From Actinoplanes sp. SE50/110 (GTDB taxonomy: Bacteria; Actinomycetota; Actinomycetes; Mycobacteriales; Micromonosporaceae), in the NCBI RefSeq assembly GCF_900119315.1, contig NZ_LT827010.1, positions 3,567,001 through 3,631,000 on the forward strand: a stretch of 64,000 nucleotides of DNA. Direction: 5' to 3'. The position numbers and the translations under genes are program-made. Under the pieces are notes generated by a model, which searched no databases, was not told the DNA's origin, and saw nothing but the letters and a program-made list of their open reading frames with translations. Below, in pieces: positions 43,443 through 51,529 of the stretch (positions within the stretch are counted from its first letter, which is position 1; every line of letters begins with the position of its first letter).

Positions 43443-44126
43443 ATGACCCCGCGAACCGACCTCGTCATTCCGGCCGACCTGGTGGCGGGCCTGGACATCC
43501 CGTCGCTGGCCGTCACCGACGCCACGCCCGACCCGGTCTGGGCGCCGGTGCCGATCGGCCAGAACACCTTCCGGCGCGATCCGTCCCAGCGCCTGCCCCT
43601 CGATCCGCGCACCGCCGCGACCACGATGCGGCACCGCCGGCTCGCGCCGTGGGGTCCGCCGGCCCTGTTCGGTACCCTGATCATCTACTGGATCTCGCTC
43701 CACCGGCACGACCTGCCGCTCGCCGTCTCGCTGGCCGGCCTCGCGGTGTACCTGGGCACGATCGTCGGATGGCAGCGGGTGACCGCGGGGCTGCCGGCGC
43801 AGCGGCCCCGCCGGCTGCCCTCCGGTGATCTGCGCATTCCGAAGGTCCCGGCCGAGGTCGCGGCGCAGTGGACCGTGCGCAACCCCGGCGTGACCGTCAC
43901 CGACGAGCCGATGCCCCGCCCGCACTCCCGCCGGTTCTACGCCGGCTGGGCGATCGGCCTGCTGTCCGCGACGGTTCTGCTCGTCGTGGTGCTGGCCGAG
44001 GACGGCCGGGAAGACGACATCCGGCTCTGGATGCTCGTCCCGATGTTGTTCGTCAGCGGCATCGTCATGGCGTTCCGGATGCGGCCACCGGCGCGCGGCA
44101 AACCGGAATACACCCTGCTCGGCTGA
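43443..44126 (+). CDS. Hypothetical membrane protein with long cytoplasmic N-terminus
   Basis: A 227-residue protein with four hydrophobic segments (LFGTLIIYWISL, LAVSLAGLAVYLGTIVG, GWAIGLLSATVLLVVVLA, LWMLVPMLFVSGIVMAF). The first ~65 residues are hydrophilic and the loop around residues 120-160 contains IPKVPAEVAAQWTVRNPGVT. No family recognised. Codon use supports a real gene. Its stop is three bases before the end of the convergent kinase gene. Confidence 0.65.
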   Translation: MTPRTDLVIPADLVAGLDIPSLAVTDATPDPVWAPVPIGQNTFRRDPSQRLPLDPRTAATTMRHRRLAPWGPPALFGTLIIYWISLHRHDLPLAVSLAGLAVYLGTIVGWQRVTAGLPAQRPRRLPSGDLRIPKVPAEVAAQWTVRNPGVTVTDEPMPRPHSRRFYAGWAIGLLSATVLLVVVLAEDGREDDIRLWMLVPMLFVSGIVMAFRMRPPARGKPEYTLLG

Positions 44127-44129
44127 GGG

Positions 44130-45665
44130 TCAGGTGGCCGACGGGCTGGGCAGCGGGCCGCGGTCGACGAAGCTGAACGTGTAGATCGGGTCGCCGTCGC
44201 CGACCTCCTGCACGTAGAAGGCCTTGCCGTCCCACAGCAGGTAACCGCTGGAGTCGTTGTAGATGTAGTACGCCGGCCGGCCCTGGTCCTCCTTCTTCTC
44301 GGCGGGGATCAGCTCGAACTGGGTGCCCGGCCCGGTGAAGCACTCGGACGGGGTCAGCTTCGCCGACTCCGCGGTGATCCGGACCCCGAGACACACCGGA
44401 CGCCCGGGCGTCGACGCGGCCAGTGACTGGATCAGGACGTCGACGCCGGCCGGGATCAGCGCGAACTCCGACTTGTGCCCGGTGCCGTCGCCGGCCTGGA
44501 TCTCGGTGTCGTGCGACTCCATCGCCAGATCCCGGTCGAGCTGGACGGAGTGGATCAGCGTCTTGTGTCTGCCGTTCCGGATGGCCTGCAGTTTCTCCAG
44601 CGGTGACAGCGACCGGGCCGACGGTTTCGGCGCCGGGCGGTTCGACGCGGCGGCGGTGGCGGGGGAGCTGGAACTGCCGGCGGACGAGGCGCCGGTGCCC
44701 GCCGAGCCGTCCTGCAGCCGGTTGCGGATCGTCAGCCCGGCGCCGGCCGCGGCGAGCACGGCGAGCACGGTGGCGACCCCGGCGACCGTACGCCCGCGCC
44801 GGGCCTTGACCGGGACCGGCGCGATCTCCGGCACCGGACGGGGCGCCTCGCCGCCCAGCAGCAGATCCAGCAGTTCCCGGGCGGTCGGCCGAGCCTGCGG
44901 GTCCTTCGCCAGCGTCCATTCCACCGCGGCGCGCAGCGACTCCGGCACCCCGGTCAGATCCGGCTCGCTGGTGAGGATGCGCATCGCCGTCCCGGCGGCC
45001 GAATCGGCGGCGAACGGGCTCCGGCCGGTCGCCGCGAACGCCACCACGGTGCCCCAGGCGAAGATGTCGGCGGCCGGGGTGACCGGCCGTGCATCGGCCG
45101 GATCGAAGCGTTCCGGCGCCATGTACGACACCGTGCCGAGCATCTGATCGGTGCGGGTGTGCCGGCTGGTGGCCTCGAACGCCCGCGCGATCCCGAAGTC
45201 GATCACCTTGATGCCGCCGCGGGCCAACAGCACGTTGCCCGGCTTCAGATCCCGGTGGATCACCTCGGCCCCGTGGATCGCGGTCAGCGCCGTGGCGATC
45301 CCGACGGCGACACCCTGCAGCGCGGCCCCGGACAGCGGCCCCCGCTCGCGCACCTCGACCGCCAGGCTCGGCCCGTCGACGTACTCCACCACCAGGTACG
45401 GCGGCTCATGATCGGGATCGGCGTCCAGCACCTCGGCGGTCGAGAACGACGGCACCTGCCGGGCCCGGTTCACCTCACTGCGGAAGCGTCCGCGGAACTC
45501 CGTGTCGTGCGCGAACTCCGACCGCACCATCTTGATCGCGACAGGACGCCCACCGTCGCTGTCGCGGCCCAGGTAGACCGTGCCCATGCCGCCCTCACCG
45601 AGCCGCCCGACCAGCTCGTACCGACCGAGCCGGACCGGATCTCCCGGGCGCAGCGGCATGCTCAT
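44130..45665 (-). CDS. Receptor-type Ser/Thr protein kinase (PknB-like catalytic domain)
   Basis: A 511-residue membrane kinase. The Hanks-type domain (~13-275) has the glycine loop GRLGEGGMGTVYLG, the lysine in VAIKMVRSEF, the catalytic loop VIHRDLKPGNVLL, DFG in VIDFGIARA, the activation segment ending GTVSYMAPERF, and the PTAREL end. A single TM helix (VAGVATVLAVLAAAGAGL, ~290) leads to a Ser/Pro-rich linker and an external C-terminal domain of ~140 residues with repeating segments (FALIPAGVDVLIQSL, FELIPAEKKEDQGRPAYYIY, LLWDGKAFYVQEVGDGDP). That pattern could be a beta-trefoil-like ligand domain; no PASTA repeats are present. ATG 45665 or 45659. Confidence 0.93.
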   Translation of the reverse strand: MSMPLRPGDPVRLGRYELVGRLGEGGMGTVYLGRDSDGGRPVAIKMVRSEFAHDTEFRGRFRSEVNRARQVPSFSTAEVLDADPDHEPPYLVVEYVDGPSLAVEVRERGPLSGAALQGVAVGIATALTAIHGAEVIHRDLKPGNVLLARGGIKVIDFGIARAFEATSRHTRTDQMLGTVSYMAPERFDPADARPVTPAADIFAWGTVVAFAATGRSPFAADSAAGTAMRILTSEPDLTGVPESLRAAVEWTLAKDPQARPTARELLDLLLGGEAPRPVPEIAPVPVKARRGRTVAGVATVLAVLAAAGAGLTIRNRLQDGSAGTGASSAGSSSSPATAAASNRPAPKPSARSLSPLEKLQAIRNGRHKTLIHSVQLDRDLAMESHDTEIQAGDGTGHKSEFALIPAGVDVLIQSLAASTPGRPVCLGVRITAESAKLTPSECFTGPGTQFELIPAEKKEDQGRPAYYIYNDSSGYLLWDGKAFYVQEVGDGDPIYTFSFVDRGPLPSPSAT

Positions 45666-45778
45666 CCGGATCTCTCCCCCTCCGCTTTCGCGCCCCGGGA
45701 GTCTACCCATCCTGATCATCACGGCCCGGTTGCCGGTCCGGCCGCCCGGCCCCGTCCAGCGGGGCCAGGGATTTCGCC

Positions 45779-45808
45779 GCGCCGGCAGACGTCGTCGGCT
45801 GCCGGCGC
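45779..45808. terminator. Hairpin after the esterase gene
   Basis: GCGCCGGCAG (45779-45788) and CTGCCGGCGC (45799-45808) are perfect 10-bp inverted repeats with a 10-base loop. It lies just beyond the stop of the minus-strand esterase (45814) and would separate it from the downstream kinase gene. Confidence 0.65.
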
Positions 45809-45813
45809 GGTGG

Positions 45814-46917
45814 TCACCGTCCGCCCGCCGGGCTGCCGACCGGGGAGGGTTGCGGTTCGCCCGACGGCGGGGGTACGACCGGACGGCCCAGTGAGGTCGA
45901 CAACCAGTCGAACGCCGGAGCTTCCATGGCCTCCCAGGTGCCGACGTTGTGGCCGCCACCCCCGCCGACGTAGGCGGTGGTGACCGACAGCGGGGCGTGG
46001 GCGGCGCGGGCCAGGTCGTGCATGTCGCGGACCGGGATCCTGTCGGTGGTGGCGCAGGCCAGGTACAGGGCGACGGCCGGGATGGGCAGGTGCGTGAGCC
46101 GCCACAGGTCGTTGTACACGGTGTTCTCGGCGCCCTTGCCGATGTGGATGCCGGGGGTGGCGTCACCGGACAGGCTGGCCCCGGCGGCGTACCGGTCCGG
46201 GTGGCGCAGCAGCAGGTTGGTCGCGCAGTAGCCGCCGGCCGAATAGCCGATCAGGCCCCACCCGGCGGGGTCGGCGCGCACGTGGTAGTCGGCGCGGACC
46301 TCGGCCGGCAGGTCGACCGTCAGGAACGTCTCGGCCTGCGGTCCGCCGTCCAGGTTGGCGCATTCGGTGTCGATGGTCGGCGACGGCGTCTGGTACGGGA
46401 ACAGCACGACCGTGGGCGACATCCGCCCGGCCGTGATCTCCCGGTCCAGGATCTTGCCCACGTTCATCCGGTGCACCCACTGCACCGGCGAACCCGGATA
46501 GCCGTGCAGCGCCTCGATCACCGGATAGTGGACATCGGGCTGCTGACCGTACCCGGGCGGCAGATAGACGTACACCGGCATGGTGAGGCCGCTGGCCTTG
46601 CCGGCGACCGTGGTGGTGAGCATCTGGCCGGTGGTGGCGCCCGTCTTCGTGGAAGCGGGATGCGGCCCGGTGGCCGCGGCCGCCTCCGCCGGGTCCGAAC
46701 TGACCAGGCTGCCCCAGGTCGGGTACACGTCGACCTCGTGATTGACCCAGATCAGGCCGGCCGCGGTCGCGGTCAGCAGGCAGGCGGTCAGCGCGGCACC
46801 CCGGACCGGTAACCGCCAGCGACCGCCGGCCACATTCCAGAGCGGGCTCAGCAGTACGGCGGTGAGCACCGCGGCGGCGAGGGCGACGAGTTCAGCGCCG
46901 AGGCTGTCAGGAGCCAC
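45814..46917 (-). CDS. Membrane-anchored esterase (PF00756, antigen-85-like fold)
   Basis: A 367-residue protein. Two or three N-terminal TM helices precede an extracytoplasmic alpha/beta hydrolase domain: MPVYVYLPPGYGQQPDVHYP, the oxyanion region PVIEALHGYPGSP, the nucleophile elbow GLIGYSAGGYCATNLLLRHP, and the catalytic His in GGGGHNVGTWEAM. This is the esterase-D/mycolyltransferase-like family; actinobacterial members act on envelope lipids or acyl esters. GTG 46917 overlaps the upstream gene by 11 bases, so translation is coupled. The partner upstream has the same architecture but lacks the active-site motifs. Confidence 0.88.
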   Translation of the reverse strand: MAPDSLGAELVALAAAVLTAVLLSPLWNVAGGRWRLPVRGAALTACLLTATAAGLIWVNHEVDVYPTWGSLVSSDPAEAAAATGPHPASTKTGATTGQMLTTTVAGKASGLTMPVYVYLPPGYGQQPDVHYPVIEALHGYPGSPVQWVHRMNVGKILDREITAGRMSPTVVLFPYQTPSPTIDTECANLDGGPQAETFLTVDLPAEVRADYHVRADPAGWGLIGYSAGGYCATNLLLRHPDRYAAGASLSGDATPGIHIGKGAENTVYNDLWRLTHLPIPAVALYLACATTDRIPVRDMHDLARAAHAPLSVTTAYVGGGGGHNVGTWEAMEAPAFDWLSTSLGRPVVPPPSGEPQPSPVGSPAGGR

Positions 46918-47896
46918 TGTTCACTCCTGTCGTCGGGCCGGGCGAGACCTGCGGCGGTCCGGCCGGGGTTTTCGGCTTCGGCGCCGCCCCCGGGGACCGG
47001 CGCGGGACCGGCGGCTGGCTCGGCACCCAGGTGGGCGCCGGGATGGCGGTGTCCAGCGGCGGCGGGGTCTGCCGGATCGCCCAGGCGATCCCGGCCGGGA
47101 AACCGTCGACCGTGGTCAGCCGGATGCCGGGCGGCACCGGCGGGGTGGACGGATGCACGGGCGCGGCCACGCCGTGCCCGGCGACCAGCAGCCGGGTGAA
47201 CGCCTTGAGCACCGGCGCGACCTTCGCCCGCACCAGCGCGATCGCCGGGTAGCGGTCCGGGGCGGTGCCGGCCGCCTGCTCGACGAGGGCGGCGCCGGCG
47301 GCCGGGGCGACCAGCGCCCACCGGCGCGCGGTCACCCGCAGGTCGTGGCTCAACAGCGCGGGCAGCGACGCGGTCAGCACACCGGGCCCGGTCGCCGCGG
47401 TGGTCGGCACGAACACCACGACGGTCTGCTCCGCGACGCCGGGCGTGACGGTCCACCCCGTGCCGGTCACCACGACCGCCGAATAGTGGTTCGTCGGATG
47501 TTGCAGGTAGCCGGCCGGGACGACCACGGTCGGGGCGGCGGACAGATGCCAGCCGGTCCAGCCGCGCGGCTTCCACGGGACGCTGATCTCCTGCCCGGAA
47601 TCGGCCGAGCCCTGCGCGCGCAACCACGCGTCCAGGTCGCCGGGCCGGGCCGCGACCGTGGCCGGCTCCTGCTCGGCAGCGGGGAAAAGAGCTGCCCAGG
47701 ACGGATAGAATTCCTCCGAACGGTTGACCGCCAGACCTACCGTCAACAGCGCCAGGGTTTCGGTGAGCAGCACGCTGAGGGCGCGCAGCGGCACCCGCGG
47801 CCGCCAGCCGCGCCGCCAGACCACGACGCTGCCGGCCATCGCCGCGACCGCACCGAAGGCCACCAGGCAGAGCAGTGGCACACCGGTCAGGGACAT
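46907..47896 (-). CDS. Catalytically degenerate esterase-fold membrane protein
   Basis: A 329-residue protein with two N-terminal TM helices, then an external domain parallel to the downstream esterase: NRSEEFYPSWAALF against NHEVDVYPTWGSLV after TM, PTVVVPAGYLQHPTNHYSAV against PVYVYLPPGYGQQPDVHYPV, and TVVVFVPTTAA. Where the active enzyme has the GYSAGG elbow this one has RWALVAPAAGAALVEQAAG, and no catalytic His motif follows. It is therefore probably inactive and structural or regulatory. It ends in a Pro/Ser-rich tail. First gene of the pair, divergent from the DUF2156 gene with RR-type boxes between. Confidence 0.72.
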   Translation of the reverse strand: MSLTGVPLLCLVAFGAVAAMAGSVVVWRRGWRPRVPLRALSVLLTETLALLTVGLAVNRSEEFYPSWAALFPAAEQEPATVAARPGDLDAWLRAQGSADSGQEISVPWKPRGWTGWHLSAAPTVVVPAGYLQHPTNHYSAVVVTGTGWTVTPGVAEQTVVVFVPTTAATGPGVLTASLPALLSHDLRVTARRWALVAPAAGAALVEQAAGTAPDRYPAIALVRAKVAPVLKAFTRLLVAGHGVAAPVHPSTPPVPPGIRLTTVDGFPAGIAWAIRQTPPPLDTAIPAPTWVPSQPPVPRRSPGAAPKPKTPAGPPQVSPGPTTGVNSGS

Positions 47897-47942
47897 ACGT
47901 TCTCATCTCGTCGGGGGGTGCGGTCAGCGTGCCGCCCGGTTC

Positions 47943-47990
47943 ATGAGAGCCCTATGAGAGACCCCTTTCGGGTTCTCACCGTCCTCTCAT
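47943..47990. promoter_or_regulatory. Two pairs of 11-bp-phased boxes, one in each orientation
   Basis: ATGAGAG occurs at 47943-47949 and 47954-47960, exactly 11 bp apart. On the same strand TTCTCAC at 47973-47979 and CTCTCAT at 47984-47990 give the reverse-complement box, again 11 bp apart. The array is centred in the 142-bp divergent gap between the esterase pair and the DUF2156 gene. Such head-to-tail half-sites are typical of OmpR/PhoB-family regulators and could control both directions. Confidence 0.6.
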
Positions 47991-48038
47991 CAAGGGGCTC
48001 CTAGGTTCGGCTCGCCCCGTGACACCGAAGGAAACACG

Positions 48039-49775
48039 ATGTCCGCAAGCCCCTGGAAATCCCGGCCGCCCCTGTCCCGTGCCGCCGTCGCCCGACTGGT
48101 CCAGGTCGCCGGCGGGTTCAACGTCGCGGCGGCCCTGCTGCCGGCCGGCCACGGGCGGATCATGGCCCTCGCCGAATTCGTGCCGGTCGCCGGAATACTG
48201 TCGGCGCGCGCCGCCACCGCGGCCGCCGGCGCCCTGCTCATCTATCTGGGCGCCGGGCTGCGGCGGGGCAAACGCCGCGCCTGGCAGCTCGCCGTGGTCG
48301 TGGCGTGCGCCGGGATCGCGCTGCACATCCTCAAGGGGCTCGACTTCGACGCTGCCGCGGTGTCGGCTGCCCTGCTGGTGCTGCTGATCGCCGTACGCGG
48401 CAATTTCAAGACCGTGCCCGGGCCGCGCAGCCGGTGGCGCGCGCTGACCGCGCTCGCCGGATTCGCCGGCGCCGGTTTCGTGCTCGGCCTGATCGAGATC
48501 GCGATCCGCGCCGACCACCTGGTCGGCACGCCCGGCGTGCAGGCGTGGGCCCAGCAGTCCGCACTCGGGCTGATCGGGGTGTCCGGGCCGGTGCACTTCG
48601 TGCGGCCCTGGGCGGCCGAGACGGTGTGCCTGACCACCGGCACGTTCGGGCTGCTCGCGGTGCTCGCCGCGGTCGTGCTGTTCCTGCAGCCCGGCGAGCG
48701 GCGACCGGTCCGCACCGGCGACGACGACGCCCGGCTGCGGGACCTGCTGGCCCGGTACGGCGGCAACGACTCGCTGGGATACTTCGCGCTGCGCGCCGAC
48801 AAGGCGCTGATCTGGGCGCCGTCCGGGAAAGCAAGCGTCGCCTACCGGGTGGTCCGCGGCGTCAGCCTGGCCTCCGGCGACCCGATCGGGGTGGCCGCCG
48901 CCTGGCCGGAAGCGATCAGCGCCTGGCTGGCCGACTGCGAGGTGCACGGCTGGACGCCGGCGGTCCTCGGGTGCGGGCGGGCCGGCGGCACGGCGTACCG
49001 CAAAGCCGGTCTGGACGTGATCGAACTGGGCGATGAGGCGATCGTCGAGGTCGACGCGTTCTCGCTGGACGGACGCCCGATGCGGGCGGTGCGCCAGGCG
49101 GTCAACCGGATGAGCCGCGCCGGGTACACGTGCACCGCGGTCCGCCAGCGGGACCTGGCGCCCGACGACCTCGACGCGGTGATCCGGGCCGCCGAATGGT
49201 TCCGCGACGGCAACGTGGAACGCGGCTTCTCGATGGCGCTGTCCCGGCTCGGCGACCCGGCCGACGGCGACTGCCTGCTCGTGCTGGCCCGCGACGGGGA
49301 CGGCCGGCTGCGCGGCGTGCTGCAGTTCGTGCCCTGGGGCGCCGACGGGCTGTCCCTCGACCTGATGCGCGGCGACCGGACCGCGCCGAACGGACTCACC
49401 GAACTGATGGTGGTCACCGCCATCGAAGCCGGCCCCGGCCTCGGCGTCCGCCGGGTGTCGCTGAACTTCGCCGTGCTGCGCAGCGTCTTCGCCCGCGCCG
49501 AACAGCTCGGCGCCGGCCCGGTCCTGCGGATGTGGCACCGGCTGCTGCGCGCGGTGTCCCGGGTCTGGCAGATCGAATCGCTGTACCGGGCCAACGCCAA
49601 GTACCTGCCCACCTGGCAGCCCCGCTACCTGTGCTTCCCGGTCGCCCGGGACCTGCCCCGGATCGCGGTGGCCGCGCTGACCGCCGAGGCGTTCCTGCCG
49701 ACGTTCGAGACCACTGTCGCCACGCCCGCTCCCCGCGAGCGCATCACCGTCGGTGGTGGCATGCTCGACCGATGA
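48039..49775 (+). CDS. DUF2156 aminoacyl-phospholipid synthase-like protein (MprF type)
   Basis: A 578-residue protein with about six N-terminal TM segments followed by a DUF2156 transferase domain very similar in layout to that in LysX: NDSLGYFALRADKALIWAPS, ASGDPIGVAAAWPEAISAWL, NVERGFSMALSRLGDP, LRGVLQFVPWGADGLSLDLM and the tail IESLYRANAKYLPTWQPRYL. It would transfer an amino acid from aminoacyl-tRNA to phosphatidylglycerol or a related lipid. There is no synthetase domain. ATG 48039 has a GAAGGAAA site upstream. Translationally coupled to the next gene by ATGA. Amino-acid specificity unknown. Confidence 0.88.
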   Translation: MSASPWKSRPPLSRAAVARLVQVAGGFNVAAALLPAGHGRIMALAEFVPVAGILSARAATAAAGALLIYLGAGLRRGKRRAWQLAVVVACAGIALHILKGLDFDAAAVSAALLVLLIAVRGNFKTVPGPRSRWRALTALAGFAGAGFVLGLIEIAIRADHLVGTPGVQAWAQQSALGLIGVSGPVHFVRPWAAETVCLTTGTFGLLAVLAAVVLFLQPGERRPVRTGDDDARLRDLLARYGGNDSLGYFALRADKALIWAPSGKASVAYRVVRGVSLASGDPIGVAAAWPEAISAWLADCEVHGWTPAVLGCGRAGGTAYRKAGLDVIELGDEAIVEVDAFSLDGRPMRAVRQAVNRMSRAGYTCTAVRQRDLAPDDLDAVIRAAEWFRDGNVERGFSMALSRLGDPADGDCLLVLARDGDGRLRGVLQFVPWGADGLSLDLMRGDRTAPNGLTELMVVTAIEAGPGLGVRRVSLNFAVLRSVFARAEQLGAGPVLRMWHRLLRAVSRVWQIESLYRANAKYLPTWQPRYLCFPVARDLPRIAVAALTAEAFLPTFETTVATPAPRERITVGGGMLDR

Positions 49776-50401
49776 GCAACACTGACCCCGGTACCCGCGG
49801 TCTGCCCCGCCGGCCCGCGCCGGGCTGGGTGGCACCGGTCTTCGCCCTGCTGGGGGCGGCCACCATCCCGTGGACCATCTATCTGTCGGTCACCCTGCCG
49901 CAGCGGATGGACACCGGCTACTACCGGACCGCCTGGGTCGGCTTCGACGTGATGCTCGTGCTCGGCCTGCTCACCACCGCGTACACGGCGTGGCGCGGCC
50001 AGCAGCGGGTCGGCCTGGTCGCGATGGCCACGGCGACCTTGCTGGTGGTCGACGCGTGGTTCGACCTGACCCTGTCCAGCCGCGCCGAAATGCTGTCCGC
50101 GGTGCTGTCGGCGGCCCTGGTGGAGTTGCCGCTCGCCGTGGTGTGCGGCTGGATCGCGCTGCACGTCGACCGGCTCGTGGCCCGCCGCCTGCACCGGCTG
50201 GCCCGCCGCGCGGCCCGGCTGCAGGCCGAGACCGTAGCGCTGAAACTCGACGAACCGGGCCGGCGCGGCATGTCCCGCCTGCAGTATCTGCTGCGGGAGC
50301 AGGCCCACCTGCGGCGCGACCGCGGGCAGGCCGCGGCCGTCAAGGACTTCCCGCCGGACAGCCGATCGTCGCGGGGTCGGGGTGCAGATCCGCGACCCTG
50401 A
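49772..50401 (+). CDS. Four-TM membrane protein coupled to the DUF2156 gene
   Basis: A 209-residue protein with four hydrophobic segments in the first ~140 residues (WVAPVFALLGAATIPWTIYL, FDVMLVLGLLTTAYTAW, LVAMATATLLVVDAWFDL, LVELPLAVVCGWIAL), then a basic cytoplasmic tail with a possible coiled coil (RRAARLQAETVALKLDEPG). Its start overlaps the upstream stop (ATGA), so it likely helps the lipid-modifying enzyme or its regulation. Family not recognised. Confidence 0.72.
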   Translation: MSNTDPGTRGLPRRPAPGWVAPVFALLGAATIPWTIYLSVTLPQRMDTGYYRTAWVGFDVMLVLGLLTTAYTAWRGQQRVGLVAMATATLLVVDAWFDLTLSSRAEMLSAVLSAALVELPLAVVCGWIALHVDRLVARRLHRLARRAARLQAETVALKLDEPGRRGMSRLQYLLREQAHLRRDRGQAAAVKDFPPDSRSSRGRGADPRP

Positions 50402-50495
50402 CCTCAGGGTTGAGCGCCGCCACGATCGCGTCGGGGCACGCCCACATTCTGCCCTCGCCGACGCCTTCAGGTGACGGTCACTCAGCGCGTCCACG

Positions 50496-51338
50496 GTGCC
50501 GCTCTGCACGGCAGAACCTGCCGCCGCCTGGGACCGCCCGTATGACATCTACCAGGTCGTCGCGCCGGACAAGCCCGGCACCTACGCTCACACCGAGCCG
50601 CGTTTCGCCAGCCCGACGACGACCTTCCTGGCCAACGGCACTCAGCTGGACATCAACTGCCGGGGCGCCGGCGAAGCCGGAACGACCCGCGTCCTGTCGG
50701 GCGCCACGTCTGACAACCCCGATCCGCACTGGATCGAGAGCACCACAGCCCGATGGGTGCGGCTGAGCGACGGCACCTGGGTGTTCGACGGACACACCGA
50801 TACCGACCCGGGCACTCCAGCCATCAGCTCGTGCGCCGCCACGCCGCTGCTGAGCACGCCGACCTGTGTCGAGCAGGACCAGGGATGCGCAACCGACGAC
50901 CCGGAGGTGTCTCGCTGCGTCACCGCGGGCCTGGTCAAGCTGGCCTCCGCGCCGATCGGCGACCCCGACCAGGGCATGGCCGAACTCTGGTACTCCCGCG
51001 GCTGCAGAGCGGGCTGGATCAGGGCGCGCTGGACGCAACCACCGTCCCACTTCGCAGGGCGCACTGATCGGGTCGTCCTGACGGTGGGACGTCAGGATGA
51101 CTTCCCGGTATCCGCGGCGGGCCGGCCCGCCGCGTTGCTGTGGGGCCGGATGGCTGTCGCGCAACGTGGCGAGTGCATCTCAGGCCACGCCTCATATCCA
51201 TTACGACTCAACGGCGGGACCATCGGCTTCTCCAACATGCTTTCGGTCACTGACGCCTGCGTCCGAGCGGAGGCGCAATCCGCCGACGGCCAGAAGCGGG
51301 GCGAACTCACCACCACCCGATGCGCGGATATGCCATGA
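50496..51338 (+). CDS. DUF2690/YjfA-like protein, probably N-terminally incomplete
   Basis: A frame of about 280 residues. The C-terminal half contains CVTAGLVKLASAPIGDPDQG, then MAELWYSRGCRAGWIRARW, which matches DUF2690/YjfA-type secreted proteins (pattern GxxELRYSxxCxxxWARxxx). The N-terminal part (WDRPYDIYQVVAPDKPGTYA) is Cys-containing and looks extracellular, yet no signal peptide is encoded after GTG 50496, which suggests the true 5' end was lost or lies in another frame. Cysteines are frequent (about eight), so disulphides are likely. Function unknown. Confidence 0.55.
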   Translation: MPLCTAEPAAAWDRPYDIYQVVAPDKPGTYAHTEPRFASPTTTFLANGTQLDINCRGAGEAGTTRVLSGATSDNPDPHWIESTTARWVRLSDGTWVFDGHTDTDPGTPAISSCAATPLLSTPTCVEQDQGCATDDPEVSRCVTAGLVKLASAPIGDPDQGMAELWYSRGCRAGWIRARWTQPPSHFAGRTDRVVLTVGRQDDFPVSAAGRPAALLWGRMAVAQRGECISGHASYPLRLNGGTIGFSNMLSVTDACVRAEAQSADGQKRGELTTTRCADMP

Positions 51339-51529
51339 GTCAACCGGTATGAGGCATCAAGGCTGATGAAGTGATTGAGGCGGCCAGAATCCGGCCACCA
51401 GAAGGGAGCGGGCCGTCACCCCGCTCACCCTGACCTACGCCGGAGAGAGGACCGGCACCGGGTCGCCGACCGCGGCTGCCAACCTTTCCCGCTGGTGCCT
51501 TGTCGGACGATGCATCATAGCCCTGTCTA

